Shown: positions 7,845 through 16,934 of the stretch, in pieces
How positions within the stretch are numbered: the stretch's first letter is position 1
Layout: each line of letters begins with the position of its first letter
NCBI RefSeq assembly: GCF_001076885.1
Contig: NZ_JVDT01000011.1
Location: 1-46,197, forward strand
From: Bacillus sp. 522_BSPC
Lineage (GTDB): Bacteria > Bacillota > Bacilli > Bacillales > Cytobacillaceae
DNA length: 46,197 nt
Direction: 5' to 3'
The notes under the pieces: model-generated
Databases searched by the model: none
Seen by the model: the letters and a program-made list of their open reading frames with translations, nothing else
What the model was told of the DNA's origin: nothing
Made by a program: the position numbers and the translations under genes

Positions 7845-9410
7845 ATGAAGGTAGGGAAACCAATGAAAAAGATATCATCTCTTCACAAAAATAAATATAA
7901 CTTTGATTTATATCAAAGTGAAAACTATTTAAATCAGCCCCTTATCTCTGTCATTACACCCGTATATAATAATGAAAAAACAATCAAGCATACAATTGAA
8001 TCTGTTTTAAATCAATCTATTATGCCGCAGATTGAATATATAATTGTTGACGATGGCTCTAAAGATCAGACTCGTTCTATCTTAAAAACGTTCGTTAAAG
8101 AACATCCCAATATTAAACTCGCCTTTCTTGCAAAAAACAGCGGTACCCCTGCTTATCCTAGAAATTTGGGAATCGAACTTTCAACTGCCCCCTATCTAAC
8201 TTTTTTAGATGCGGATGATTGGTTTGAAAAAACTGGCTTAGAAAAGCTTTATAGTGTATTAAATGAAACAGATGATGACTATGTAGTGGGAAAAACAATT
8301 AGAGTTACTTCCAATAAAAGTGCCATTGTAGCAGAACATGAATCTTGGAAAGAAAGGAGAAGTATTCCCCCAACGAGTATCCCACATATTTTTCATCATT
8401 TAGGACCGAGAGCAAGATTAATGAAAGCCAGTATTGTTAAAGATAATCAAATTAAATTCCCTGAGATGAAATATGCGGAGGACAAGCAATTTTTCATGGA
8501 ATTACTAACGAATTGCAAGAAAATCTCGACCACGAAAGCGATTATTTATTATTTAAATCGTTTAGATGAAAATAATGAGTCTTTGACTAAGCAAACAAAT
8601 GTTTTAAATAAAATGCATTGTAATAGAAAAGTCATTCACTATTTTAAAAAGAAGGAGATGGATGCAGAATTAAAGAAAATGATTTTTAATCGACTTTATG
8701 AATTTGATTGCTTTAATGGTTTTATGAATCGATATCATACGCTAGGAAACGAGAACACTCAAACATTTAAGGGAAAAATAGATGAATTTTTAAAAAGAAA
8801 AGCATATATAGCAACCATGAAAAAAATATTACGTACGACTTCTTCCTTTGATTATGAAATCAGCGATCATTTTCATCATCCTTATAATGTTGTTTGTTAT
8901 CAATTATTTCAGCAAAAGCGCTATAAAGATATTGAAACATTATTTAAATGGATGAACCAAGAAAAAAACAAAAAACATATTGTAAAAAAAGGTACAGCTT
9001 ATTGGGCAACCCCTTTAAGTCAGCCCTATAACTATATTAAAGTTCCCATGTATGCAGAATTAGTAAATTGTGAATATACGAATGGTTTCTTCCGGTTCGA
9101 TATTGGTATAGCCGGCGATTACCCGGAAGACATGGAACAGATACTTTTCCGTGACCGAAATAATATGCATAGACAGTATTTCTTTCAGATTGAACCATAT
9201 GAAGGAGCTTTAAAAAGAATTATGATACCTGAAGCATTCTTTGCTTCTTTTGGGAAATCGGTCTATACCATTTATTTATCGTATCGAGATTATCATAAAG
9301 TACAGTTGCATATTCCCAATCCAAAACTTAGGCTAAAAAAACGCCAAACAGATAAGCATCATTTTTACAAAACGATTCATAATCATTTGGCGTTAAAGGT
9401 TCTTGGATAG
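7845..9410 (+). CDS. Glycosyltransferase family 2 protein with long C-terminal extension
   Basis: The first ~230 residues are a GT-A family 2 domain: LISVITPVYNNEKTIKHTIESVLNQ (about 33-57), YIIVDDGSKDQT, and the DXD-like metal site FLDADDWFEKTG (about residues 122-133), followed by MKYAEDKQFFMELL. The remaining ~290 residues are a helical and then beta-rich region without a fold I can name. This layout is seen in wall teichoic acid or capsule glycosyltransferases of Bacillales such as TarS/TarP-like enzymes, where extra domains bind polymer or oligomerise (inference). There is no signal peptide or membrane segment, so it is cytosolic. An alternative start at 7863 (MKKISS) has a comparable RBS (AAGGTAGGG). 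It is monocistronic and not in a wall-polymer cluster, so its acceptor is unknown. Confidence 0.8.
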   Translation: MKVGKPMKKISSLHKNKYNFDLYQSENYLNQPLISVITPVYNNEKTIKHTIESVLNQSIMPQIEYIIVDDGSKDQTRSILKTFVKEHPNIKLAFLAKNSGTPAYPRNLGIELSTAPYLTFLDADDWFEKTGLEKLYSVLNETDDDYVVGKTIRVTSNKSAIVAEHESWKERRSIPPTSIPHIFHHLGPRARLMKASIVKDNQIKFPEMKYAEDKQFFMELLTNCKKISTTKAIIYYLNRLDENNESLTKQTNVLNKMHCNRKVIHYFKKKEMDAELKKMIFNRLYEFDCFNGFMNRYHTLGNENTQTFKGKIDEFLKRKAYIATMKKILRTTSSFDYEISDHFHHPYNVVCYQLFQQKRYKDIETLFKWMNQEKNKKHIVKKGTAYWATPLSQPYNYIKVPMYAELVNCEYTNGFFRFDIGIAGDYPEDMEQILFRDRNNMHRQYFFQIEPYEGALKRIMIPEAFFASFGKSVYTIYLSYRDYHKVQLHIPNPKLRLKKRQTDKHHFYKTIHNHLALKVLG

Positions 9411-9428
9411 ACAAAATTAGTTTGATCC

Positions 9429-9509
9429 TAGTCGTCCACTCGCTTTCCATCAGGCGAGCGGGCGACTATCCAAAATTCTAATTTCCTTCTATAAAAACGG
9501 GAAGGAAAT
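9429..9509. terminator. Two hairpins between the convergent GT2 and galT genes
   Basis: The first hairpin (9429-9468) pairs TAGTCGTCC-CTCGC with GCGAG-GGGCGACTA. The second (9481-9509) pairs ATTTCCTTC with GAAGGAAAT. They probably end the two converging transcripts; neither has a long T run. Confidence 0.6.
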
Positions 9510-9521
9510 AGTCCATTATTT

Positions 9522-11051
9522 TCACTTTGTTTTTTGCAATGTTGCTACAAATCGTTGAAATGCTTTCTTTCCTTTGTCATCTCTTTTAAATACACCTGCA
9601 TGATGCAAAATGGTCTCAAACACTATCCCTATTTCTTTTTGTAAGATGGAGTGTACATTTTTTCTTGTCATTTGCGGATTTTTTTCTTTAACAACCTTTG
9701 CCCAATTTAGATGTTTTATAATAGCAGGCTCGTCTTTGATGTTCACTTCGAAATCTGCTTGTAAAATTTTGTCTGCAAGCATGCTCATCTCTTCTTTTAA
9801 GCGACCTGGCAAGACTGCTAAGCCCATCACTTCAATGAGACCGATATTTTCCTGTTTAATTGCATGGACTTCCTCATGTGGATGAAAGATGCCATGTGGA
9901 TGCTCTTCACATGTGCGGTTATTGCGGAGCACTAAGTCTATTTCAAAGAATCCATTTCGCATTCTAGCAATCGGTGTAATCGTGTTATGGCGAGTATCTG
10001 CTGTGTATGCAATAATATCTACCGTTTCATCACTATAACCCATCCATTGTTTTAATATATAATCAGATGCCTCTACTAATTCTTGTCTATCTGTTCCTTG
10101 TAATCGAAGAACAGACATCGGCCATTTGACAATACCTGCTTGAATAGAAGGAAACCGGTCCATTGTAAACGCTGTTTCTACTTCCGCCTTTGCCATCGGA
10201 AATTCATGAAATCCTCCTTGAAAATGCTCATGGGTCAAAATCGATCCTCCAACAATTGGTAGGTCTGCATTGGAACCTATAAAATAATGAGGGTATTGTT
10301 TGACAAAGCCTAGTAATCTAGCAAATGTATGTTTAGAAATTGTCATTGGTTCATGCTTCTCGGAAAAACATATAGCATGTTCCTTGTAATACACATATGG
10401 CGAAAACTGCAGAAACCACTGTTCCTCTTCTAACGTTACAGGTATAATGCGATGATTTTGTCTTGCAGGATGATTTACTCTTCCCGCATAACCAGCATTT
10501 TCTTTACATAGCAAACATTTTGGATAGGAGCCTTGCTTTACTTTTTTGGCAGCTGCAATTTCTTTCGGGTCTTTCTCTGGTTTTGATAAATTAATCGTAA
10601 TCTCTAAATCCCCATAACCCGTTTCTGCCAGCCATTCTTCATTTTTGGCAATTCGATCGGTTCGGATATAATCCACCTTTTTCGAAAAATCATAAAACCA
10701 GCTCGTTGCTTGCTCTGCTCCCTTTTCTTTATAAAGCCTTTCAAATCTATTATTTATTTCAGATGGCAATGGAACAAAGCAACCCATTAATTTTGTATCC
10801 AATAAATCGCGGTAGGTAATCGTCGACTCTAGTAAGCGATTATTTTCTGCTGCCCAATCTAAAATTTCATCTAAAATAATTCGCAAATCTGTATCTGCTA
10901 CTTCATTTTTTTCAGATGGAACAAAATCATCCAATTCTAGTATTTCGAGTAATTTATTTCGTACTACATCTATATCCCATTTATTTAATAACCCTGATTT
11001 TAGTCCATAATGAAGCAATTGTTCTACATGATGATAAATAGTTGTTGTCAT
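9522..11051 (-). CDS. galT: UDP-glucose--hexose-1-phosphate uridylyltransferase (Firmicute type)
   Basis: GalT exchanges UMP between UDP-glucose and galactose-1-phosphate in the Leloir pathway. The 509-residue length and sequence belong to the long low-GC Gram-positive GalT type rather than the ~350-residue E. coli type. Visible features include SYPKCLLCKENAGYAGR (about 185-200), ARQNHRIIPV, and GGSILTHEHFQGG (His-x-His-like active site region). It is the last gene of galK-galE-galT; a 34-bp gap with AAAGGAG precedes the ATG. Confidence 0.93.
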   Translation of the reverse strand: MTTTIYHHVEQLLHYGLKSGLLNKWDIDVVRNKLLEILELDDFVPSEKNEVADTDLRIILDEILDWAAENNRLLESTITYRDLLDTKLMGCFVPLPSEINNRFERLYKEKGAEQATSWFYDFSKKVDYIRTDRIAKNEEWLAETGYGDLEITINLSKPEKDPKEIAAAKKVKQGSYPKCLLCKENAGYAGRVNHPARQNHRIIPVTLEEEQWFLQFSPYVYYKEHAICFSEKHEPMTISKHTFARLLGFVKQYPHYFIGSNADLPIVGGSILTHEHFQGGFHEFPMAKAEVETAFTMDRFPSIQAGIVKWPMSVLRLQGTDRQELVEASDYILKQWMGYSDETVDIIAYTADTRHNTITPIARMRNGFFEIDLVLRNNRTCEEHPHGIFHPHEEVHAIKQENIGLIEVMGLAVLPGRLKEEMSMLADKILQADFEVNIKDEPAIIKHLNWAKVVKEKNPQMTRKNVHSILQKEIGIVFETILHHAGVFKRDDKGKKAFQRFVATLQKTK

Positions 11052-11085
11052 CTACTATTGCTCCTTTCTTCTTAGTCATTCCCCA

Positions 11086-12078
11086 TTATCTATCTTGATA
11101 GCCTTCTGGATTTTCCTGGAACCATCTCCATGCACTACCAATCATTTTTTCTAAAGAAGTATACTGTGGATTCCAGCCTAATTCTTCTTTTGCCTTTTCT
11201 GAAGAAGCAACTAATCGGGCAGGATCTCCTGCTCTTCTAGGTGCAAGCACAGTTGGGATAGGATGGCCGGTTACCTTTCTTGCTGCTTCCATTACCTCTT
11301 TCACAGTAAATCCAGTTCCGCTACCTAAATTGTATATCCCACTTGTCCCCTCTTTTTCCAATTTATCCAAAGCAAGTATATGAGCATTCGCTAAATCAGT
11401 GACATGAATATAATCTCTTATACATGTTCCGTCATGCGTATCATAATCATCGCCAAAGATGCTAATTGCTTCTCTACTTCCTAATGCCACTTGTAAAATA
11501 ATCGGAATCAGATGTGTTTCAGGAAAATGATCTTCTCCTAATTTACCATCCATATGTGCTCCTGCAACATTAAAGTATCTTAGAGCAACAAAATGAATCC
11601 CATACGCCTCTTCCGTCCACTTTAACATTTTCTCAATCGCAAGCTTTGTCTCACCATATGGATTCGTCGGAGTAGTAGGATCACTTTCTTGTATCGGAAA
11701 ATTCTTCGCTTCCCCATACGTTGCAGCAGTTGACGAGAATACCATTTTCTTCACACCATTTGACTGCATTGCCTTTAAAAGCGACATCGCACCATATACA
11801 TTATTGTCATAGTACTTCAATGGATTGTTTACACTTTCTCCTACTAAGGAGTCGGCAGCAAAATGGACAACCGCATCAATCGAATGTTTCTTAAACACAG
11901 CATCTAGGAATTGTGCATCTCGCAAATCACCAATATAAAGTGCTGCATTTTCTAATACGGCTGCTTTATGTCCTGTTTGGAGATTATCGACAACAACTAC
12001 TTCTTCCCCTCTGTCTAATAGTTCAGACACCATATGACTTCCAATATACCCAGCACCACCACATACTAGAATTGCCAT
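11086..12078 (-). CDS. galE: UDP-glucose 4-epimerase
   Basis: GalE interconverts UDP-galactose and UDP-glucose using bound NAD. The 330-residue extended SDR shows the Rossmann motif GGAGYIGS (residues 7-14), the conserved FSSTAATYG strand, and the catalytic pair Tyr141/Lys145 in NPYGETK. C-terminal GDPARLVASSEKA matches the family substrate-binding loop. It follows galK by 28 bp with a strong GAGGAGGAG RBS, and is followed by galT. Confidence 0.95.
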   Translation of the reverse strand: MAILVCGGAGYIGSHMVSELLDRGEEVVVVDNLQTGHKAAVLENAALYIGDLRDAQFLDAVFKKHSIDAVVHFAADSLVGESVNNPLKYYDNNVYGAMSLLKAMQSNGVKKMVFSSTAATYGEAKNFPIQESDPTTPTNPYGETKLAIEKMLKWTEEAYGIHFVALRYFNVAGAHMDGKLGEDHFPETHLIPIILQVALGSREAISIFGDDYDTHDGTCIRDYIHVTDLANAHILALDKLEKEGTSGIYNLGSGTGFTVKEVMEAARKVTGHPIPTVLAPRRAGDPARLVASSEKAKEELGWNPQYTSLEKMIGSAWRWFQENPEGYQDR

Positions 12079-12106
12079 TTCTTACTCCTCCTCTTATTAT
12101 TAGCTT

Positions 12107-13282
12107 CTATTCTTCCACCATTTCTTTTGCACCATCACCAACTTGAACAACATAAAAGTCTGCCTTTAATCCTGTCTGCTCCTCGTATTTCGCCCCTACC
12201 GTTTCGATGAAGGCATCAATATATTTGTTGTTCACAATGCTGATTGTACAACCACCAAAGCCTGCACCTGTCATACGAGAACCTATGACACCTTCTTGTT
12301 CCCATGCTGCCTCCACTAAAGCATCCAATTCTTTCCCAGTAACTTCATAATCATCCCTTAAGGAGACATGGGATGCGTTCATCAATTGTCCAAATCCCGC
12401 AATATCGCCTTCTTGTAGTTTCTTTACCGCCATAATTGTTCTGGCATTTTCATATACAGCATGCTTTGCTCTTAATCGATCAATATCTTGCTTAATGAAA
12501 TGAGCATTTGCATCAAATTCCTCCTTAGTTAACTCTCCAAGCGAACGAATATCTAGCTCTTCTTGCAAGTCTTTTAGTGCTCTCTCACATTCCCCTCGTC
12601 TCTCATTATATTTAGAATCAGCAAGCCCCCTGCGCTTATTGGTATTTGCAATAATTAGCGACGCATCCTCTAAATCGAGTGGACTGTAGGTATAATCAAG
12701 CGTATCGCAATCTAGTAAAATGGCATGTTTTTCTTTTCCCATTCCAATTGCGAATTGATCCATGATGCCACAGCTTACACCAATAAACTCATTCTCTGCC
12801 TGCTGACACATTTTCACTAGCGAAATTCGATCAATCGCAAAAGAGTAGAGCTCATTTATCATGATAGCTGTTACTACTTCAATAGAAGCAGAGGACGATA
12901 GGCCCGCACCATTTGGTATTGCTCCTTCATATAAAACATCAAATCCAGAATCTAGTTTATATCCATGTTGTGCAAGTATTGCAATAACTCCTTTTGGGTA
13001 ATTCGCCCAATCATCTCCTTGATCGTAGACTAGATTATCTAAGGATATCTTTATCACACCTAAATTGGAAAAATTGGTAGAATAGAAGTGAATCATTCTA
13101 TCATATCTTTTTCGAACAATTGCTGTTGTTCCAATGGATAAGGCACAAGGAAAGACATGCCCTCCATTATAATCTGTATGTTCTCCTATTAAATTCACAC
13201 GTCCTGGTGCAAAAAAAGTACGTATTCTTGTTTCCCCTTCGTTAAAAATATCAGTAAAAGTTGTATATAGGTTATTTGCCAT
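12107..13282 (-). CDS. galK: Galactokinase
   Basis: GalK phosphorylates galactose at C1 with ATP. The 391-residue GHMP kinase has the substrate signature PGRVNLIGEHTDYNGG (about 26-41), the ATP loop PNGAGLSSSAS, and the C-terminal GHMP motif TGAGFGGCTIS. AAAGGAGAG eight bases upstream fixes the ATG. It is the first gene of galK-galE-galT and is divergent from the AraC-type gene at 13531, its probable regulator. Confidence 0.95.
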   Translation of the reverse strand: MANNLYTTFTDIFNEGETRIRTFFAPGRVNLIGEHTDYNGGHVFPCALSIGTTAIVRKRYDRMIHFYSTNFSNLGVIKISLDNLVYDQGDDWANYPKGVIAILAQHGYKLDSGFDVLYEGAIPNGAGLSSSASIEVVTAIMINELYSFAIDRISLVKMCQQAENEFIGVSCGIMDQFAIGMGKEKHAILLDCDTLDYTYSPLDLEDASLIIANTNKRRGLADSKYNERRGECERALKDLQEELDIRSLGELTKEEFDANAHFIKQDIDRLRAKHAVYENARTIMAVKKLQEGDIAGFGQLMNASHVSLRDDYEVTGKELDALVEAAWEQEGVIGSRMTGAGFGGCTISIVNNKYIDAFIETVGAKYEEQTGLKADFYVVQVGDGAKEMVEE

Positions 13283-13341
13283 TTGTGTCTCTCCTTTATA
13301 TATGAACGATTATTTTCCCTCTCGTTATCAATAATTTATTG

Positions 13342-13377
13342 AACCGTTTACATTTTTATTTTATGCTTCAAACCGTT
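13342..13377. promoter_or_regulatory. Direct repeat of AACCGTT in the galK/araC-type intergenic region
   Basis: AACCGTT occurs at 13342-13348 and again at 13371-13377, 29 bp apart (about three helical turns), with similar flanks. Spaced direct repeats are the usual target of AraC-family activators, so this is a candidate operator for the neighbouring regulator. The first copy also resembles part of a cre site. Confidence 0.4.
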
Positions 13378-13530
13378 CTCTCTCAATGGTAAAATAAGAA
13401 AGGGAAAAGGGTAATATTTTGCTATTCAGCAGAAAAATTTCTGATAAAATTAATATTAGCTCAAATTACCATTCATCTATACAGGCAAGTATCTACCTAT
13501 GTTATCTCGACTTAGAAAGGGGCTTTCTCA

Positions 13531-14400
13531 TTGCCTAAAAAAGATAATAATGTATTTGCATACAGATTTACGGAAAAAATTACAAAAGAGGTTGCCCAAA
13601 TTTGGTCGATTGGATGGGAAAATCAAACATCTTATCTTTATAATTGGAAAGGAAAAAAGCGTAAAGAGGATAGCATGTATATTTTCCAATATACTATTTC
13701 TGGAATGGGAGCAATTGAAGTTGGAGGAAAAGATCATCGATTAACCGCTGGAAAAGCATTTCTGATTGATATTTCAGAGGAATACAGATATTATCTACCA
13801 CAAAATAGCGAGCAATGGGAATTCATTTTTATTACTTTATATGGGGAATCGGTAAAAAAATGCTGGCATTCCTTCACAGAGAATAATCAATTCATTATCC
13901 AATTAGCTTCTGATTCTAGACCCATACAGCAGCTTCTTCACATTTATCAATTAGCAAATGAGAAGAATATAACGAATGCGTACCAAGCATCTAGTCTTGC
14001 TTATTCCTTTATAATGGAAGTGTATCAATACAAGAAGAATATGGGAGACATTCCATTGCCTGAAAGTATATTAAATGCAACATTATTTGCGCAAAATCAC
14101 TATGATAAACCAATTGGTCCTGATGATATGGCTGAGGCAGCCAAACTTTCCCGCTTCCATTTTACCCGTTTATTTAAAAAAGTGCTTGGGATTACACCTA
14201 TCCAATACTTAACAAATATCCGGATAATAAAAGGGGCAGAGCTATTATATCAAACCAAATATTCCATTGAGGATATTTCCGTTCAGGTAGGCTTTGCAAA
14301 TGCAAACTATTTTACGAAGGTGTTTCGAAAATCAACGGGCATGACACCTGGAGAATTTCGAAAGAAGAATATTCGTCCAAGCGAAGATATTCTTCTTTAA
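13531..14400 (+). CDS. AraC-family transcriptional regulator, probable gal activator
   Basis: This is a 289-residue regulator. Residues ~40-95 form a cupin-like sugar-sensing domain (IFQYTISGMGAIEVGG, then LTAGKAFLID). Residues ~185-283 hold two AraC-type helix-turn-helices ending in VGFANANYFTKVFRKSTGMTPGEFRK. The start is TTG at 13531, eight bases after AAAGGGG. It is divergent from galK with 248 bp between them, so it probably activates galKET in response to galactose or a galactoside; the effector is inferred. Confidence 0.88.
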   Translation: MPKKDNNVFAYRFTEKITKEVAQIWSIGWENQTSYLYNWKGKKRKEDSMYIFQYTISGMGAIEVGGKDHRLTAGKAFLIDISEEYRYYLPQNSEQWEFIFITLYGESVKKCWHSFTENNQFIIQLASDSRPIQQLLHIYQLANEKNITNAYQASSLAYSFIMEVYQYKKNMGDIPLPESILNATLFAQNHYDKPIGPDDMAEAAKLSRFHFTRLFKKVLGITPIQYLTNIRIIKGAELLYQTKYSIEDISVQVGFANANYFTKVFRKSTGMTPGEFRKKNIRPSEDILL

Positions 14401-14403
14401 TAC

Positions 14404-14655
14404 TTATTTTTCATCAAACATTTCCAGGCTGAACATTCCTTTTTCATAAATGAAGTTCAGTTTCTTCCCTGGTGTTAGCATATTTTCCAGAATATCTTTT
14501 GAAGCTTGGAGAGCAATAGACATTCGATTAAACTGTTCTTGCTCCTCTTCTTGCAATGTATCCGAATTTTGACATAAAATTGCTTCCAGTTGGTTTTGAT
14601 AATGGAGTATTTGATTATAAATAGTCTCATACATCGTTTCCATTTCGTTATTCAT
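14404..14655 (-). CDS. Small hypothetical protein
   Basis: This 83-residue acidic protein has no recognised family. The first two thirds look like two amphipathic helices rich in Gln, Glu and Leu (YNQILHYQNQLEAIL, then EEEQEQFNRMSIALQ); the C-terminus is mixed. AAGGAGC seven bases before the ATG supports translation. It is convergent with the AraC-type gene (3 bp apart), with no signal peptide or cysteine motif. Function is unknown. Confidence 0.7.
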   Translation of the reverse strand: MNNEMETMYETIYNQILHYQNQLEAILCQNSDTLQEEEQEQFNRMSIALQASKDILENMLTPGKKLNFIYEKGMFSLEMFDEK

Positions 14656-14810
14656 TCAAACAGCTCCTTACACTTAGGATGGTTTCATCTTAGCATATTT
14701 TTGCTTTGTTTTTACACTATTTAGAGCAAAAATGTATAGCTAACCCTTATATATAGACAATCAAATTCAACCAGCCTCTAAAGGAAAGCAAATTAATTTA
14801 AAATAATACA

Positions 14811-14824
14811 TGAAAACAGTTTCA
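14811..14824 (+). promoter_or_regulatory. cre-like site upstream of gntK
   Basis: TGAAAACAGTTTCA matches the cre consensus TGWAANCGNTNWCA with one substitution (A for the central G) and is nearly palindromic. It lies 106 bp before gntK. Confidence 0.5.
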
Positions 14825-14857
14825 AAATTAATATATATCCTTTAAAATATAGATAAA

Positions 14858-14869
14858 GAAATTTTTTTC
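14858..14869 (+). promoter_or_regulatory. RpiR-type operator candidate upstream of gntK
   Basis: GAAATTTTTTTC is an A/T palindrome bounded by GA and TC. It matches the sites at 19058-19164 and 22963-22976 that flank the other gluconate genes. A weaker copy (GAAATATTTTTTAC) follows at 14889. Confidence 0.5.
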
Positions 14870-14929
14870 TATATAAAATGTTTTCTATGAAATATTTTTT
14901 ACACTTTTCCATATAAAGGAGTTTTTATA

Positions 14930-16474
14930 ATGAGTTCAACATCCCTATATTTAGGTGTAGACATTGGCACAACAAGTACAAAATCTGTTCTATTTGCTGA
15001 AGCTGGCAAAGTCTTAAGCATGCATCATGTAGAATATCCACTACACAGCCCTGCACCTGCAATTGCCGAACAGGATCCTGAACAAATTTTTCAGGCTGTA
15101 TTAGAAACAATGAGTACAGCTATTCAAAAAGCCAAAGTGGATGCAAAGAACCTAAAATTAGTTTCCTTCAGCTCTGCCATGCATAGCGTTATTGCATTAG
15201 GCGAAAATGGAAAACCATTAACACGCTGTATTACGTGGGCAGATAGCCGTGCTTCTACTTGGGCGAAAAAAATCAAAGAGGAGCATAATGGCTTAGACAT
15301 ATATCGCAGAACGGGAACACCAATTCACCCTATGTCTCCTTTAGCCAAATTAACATGGCTAAGAAATGATCAACCAGACATTTTTACAAAAGCAACTAAA
15401 TTTATTGGCATAAAGGAATATATATTCTATCGCTTATTTGATGAGTTTGTTATCGATTATTCTATTGCTTCTGCGACTGGAATGTTTAATCTTGAACAGT
15501 TAAATTGGGATCAGGAAGCTTTAGAAGTTGCTGGTGTAACTCCTGAGCAGTTGGCGAAGCCAGTTCCTACTACTCATTATTTAACAGGGCTTAAGGATAA
15601 ATATGCTAAAGAGATTGGAATTCCTGCAGAAACTCCATTTGTTGTTGGGGCAAGTGATGGTGTTCTTTCTAATCTGGGAGTAAATGCTATTGACCCTGGT
15701 GTAGTTGCAGTGACAATTGGTACAAGCGGAGCGATTCGGACTGTAACCGATAAACCAGTCACAGATCCTAAAGGAAGAATCTTTTGCTATTGCTTAACAG
15801 AAGATCACTGGGTAGTTGGCGGACCTGTTAATAATGGTGGAATGACTTTCCGTTGGGTTCGTGATGAATTGGCCTCTTCGGAAGTTGAAACGGCAAAAAG
15901 ACTTGGAATTGATCCATATGAAGTTTTAACAAAGATTGCTTCCCGGGTCACACCTGGTGCGGATGGTTTATTATTCCATCCATATCTAGCTGGAGAAAGA
16001 GCGCCTTTGTGGAATTCCAATGCAAGAGGATCTTTCTTTGGACTCGGATTACATCATAAAAAAGAACATATGGTAAGAGCTGTATTAGAGGGAGTTATCT
16101 TAAATCTTTATACGGTTATGCTTGCCCTTCAAGAAGTTATTGGAGCACCAAAGCAAATTCAAGCAACAGGTGGATTTGCCCGTTCTGAACTATGGAGACA
16201 AATGATGGCAGATATTTTTGATCAAGAAGTAGTCGTTCCAGAAAGCTTTGAAAGCTCTTGTCTTGGTGCTATCGTTTTAGGCATGTATGCATTAGGGGAA
16301 ATTGACGACTTTTCCATTATGAAACAATTAGTCGGTAGTACACATTCCCATCAGCCAATTCAAGAAAATGTTGACATTTATCAAGATTTAACAGCTATTT
16401 ATATCCGTATATCTCGAGCATTAGAGCAAGAATATGATGCAATCGCATCGTTTCAAAATAAATGGGTGAAATAA
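14930..16474 (+). CDS. gntK: Gluconokinase (FGGY family)
   Basis: This 514-residue FGGY carbohydrate kinase most resembles Bacillus GntK, which makes 6-phosphogluconate from gluconate and ATP. Visible motifs are the N-terminal phosphate loop YLGVDIGTTSTKSVLF (about 7-22), CITWADSRAS (about 99-108, substrate-contacting), PFVVGASDGVLSNLG (catalytic Asp) and the ATP-site TGGFARSELWRQMMAD. AAAGGAG fixes the ATG. Gluconate rather than xylulose or glycerol is favoured by the nearby 6-phosphogluconate dehydrogenase, RpiR-type regulator and GntP permease, although these are on other transcripts. Confidence 0.9.
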   Translation: MSSTSLYLGVDIGTTSTKSVLFAEAGKVLSMHHVEYPLHSPAPAIAEQDPEQIFQAVLETMSTAIQKAKVDAKNLKLVSFSSAMHSVIALGENGKPLTRCITWADSRASTWAKKIKEEHNGLDIYRRTGTPIHPMSPLAKLTWLRNDQPDIFTKATKFIGIKEYIFYRLFDEFVIDYSIASATGMFNLEQLNWDQEALEVAGVTPEQLAKPVPTTHYLTGLKDKYAKEIGIPAETPFVVGASDGVLSNLGVNAIDPGVVAVTIGTSGAIRTVTDKPVTDPKGRIFCYCLTEDHWVVGGPVNNGGMTFRWVRDELASSEVETAKRLGIDPYEVLTKIASRVTPGADGLLFHPYLAGERAPLWNSNARGSFFGLGLHHKKEHMVRAVLEGVILNLYTVMLALQEVIGAPKQIQATGGFARSELWRQMMADIFDQEVVVPESFESSCLGAIVLGMYALGEIDDFSIMKQLVGSTHSHQPIQENVDIYQDLTAIYIRISRALEQEYDAIASFQNKWVK

Positions 16475-16520
16475 CCTTTGAAAAAGATGTCTACAGTTAG
16501 TAAGTAGCTAAAGGAACTGG

Positions 16521-16619
16521 GAGAAAAGATTACATTGTAGTCTTTTCTCTTACAATATTATTTGTACACCAAATGACATGGCAAAACGCTCGGACCTCCA
16601 ATCATTTTGCCGTTTTTTT
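16521..16619 (+). terminator. Tandem hairpins after gntK
   Basis: A first hairpin pairs GAGAAAAGA with TCTTTTCTC (16521-16549). A second (16580-16611) pairs GGCAAAA with TTTTGCC and is followed by GTTTTTTTA, a classic terminator. The rest of the gene-free stretch to 16882 shows nothing further. Confidence 0.75.
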
Positions 16620-16883
16620 ACATGCTACTCACCTAAAAAAAGGCACAATATCCTTATGAGGTTCCATGTGCTAGTTCGTTTATGTGTCTTTCTCTTCTAC
16701 TCCCATATTTTATTCATTAATAATACGGGTATAATTCAATCTATTGTTGAAAATTAAAGATCTTCAATTAATAGTTTCATTGCTAATCCACTAAACTCCG
16801 ATAGTTATGAGTCCCTTCTTTTTAATTGAACTACCCGTCAACTTCTAGATTAATCCTTCTTAAACTTAATTACGATATAAATA

Positions 16884-16915
16884 AAAAAGCCTTATCCCTT
16901 ATATATCAAGGTTTT
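16884..16915 (-). terminator. Probable terminator of the downstream-most C45 gene
   Basis: On the minus strand, AAAACCTT pairs with AAGGCTTT (one mismatch) and is followed by TTTATTT, just after the acyltransferase stop codon at 16935. Confidence 0.5.
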
Positions 16916-16934
16916 AGACATTAACTAGCATACA

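Noticed and set aside
16656-16757. Short plus-strand frame in the gntK-C45 intergenic region
   Set aside because: The 33-codon frame has no RBS and no recognisable composition.
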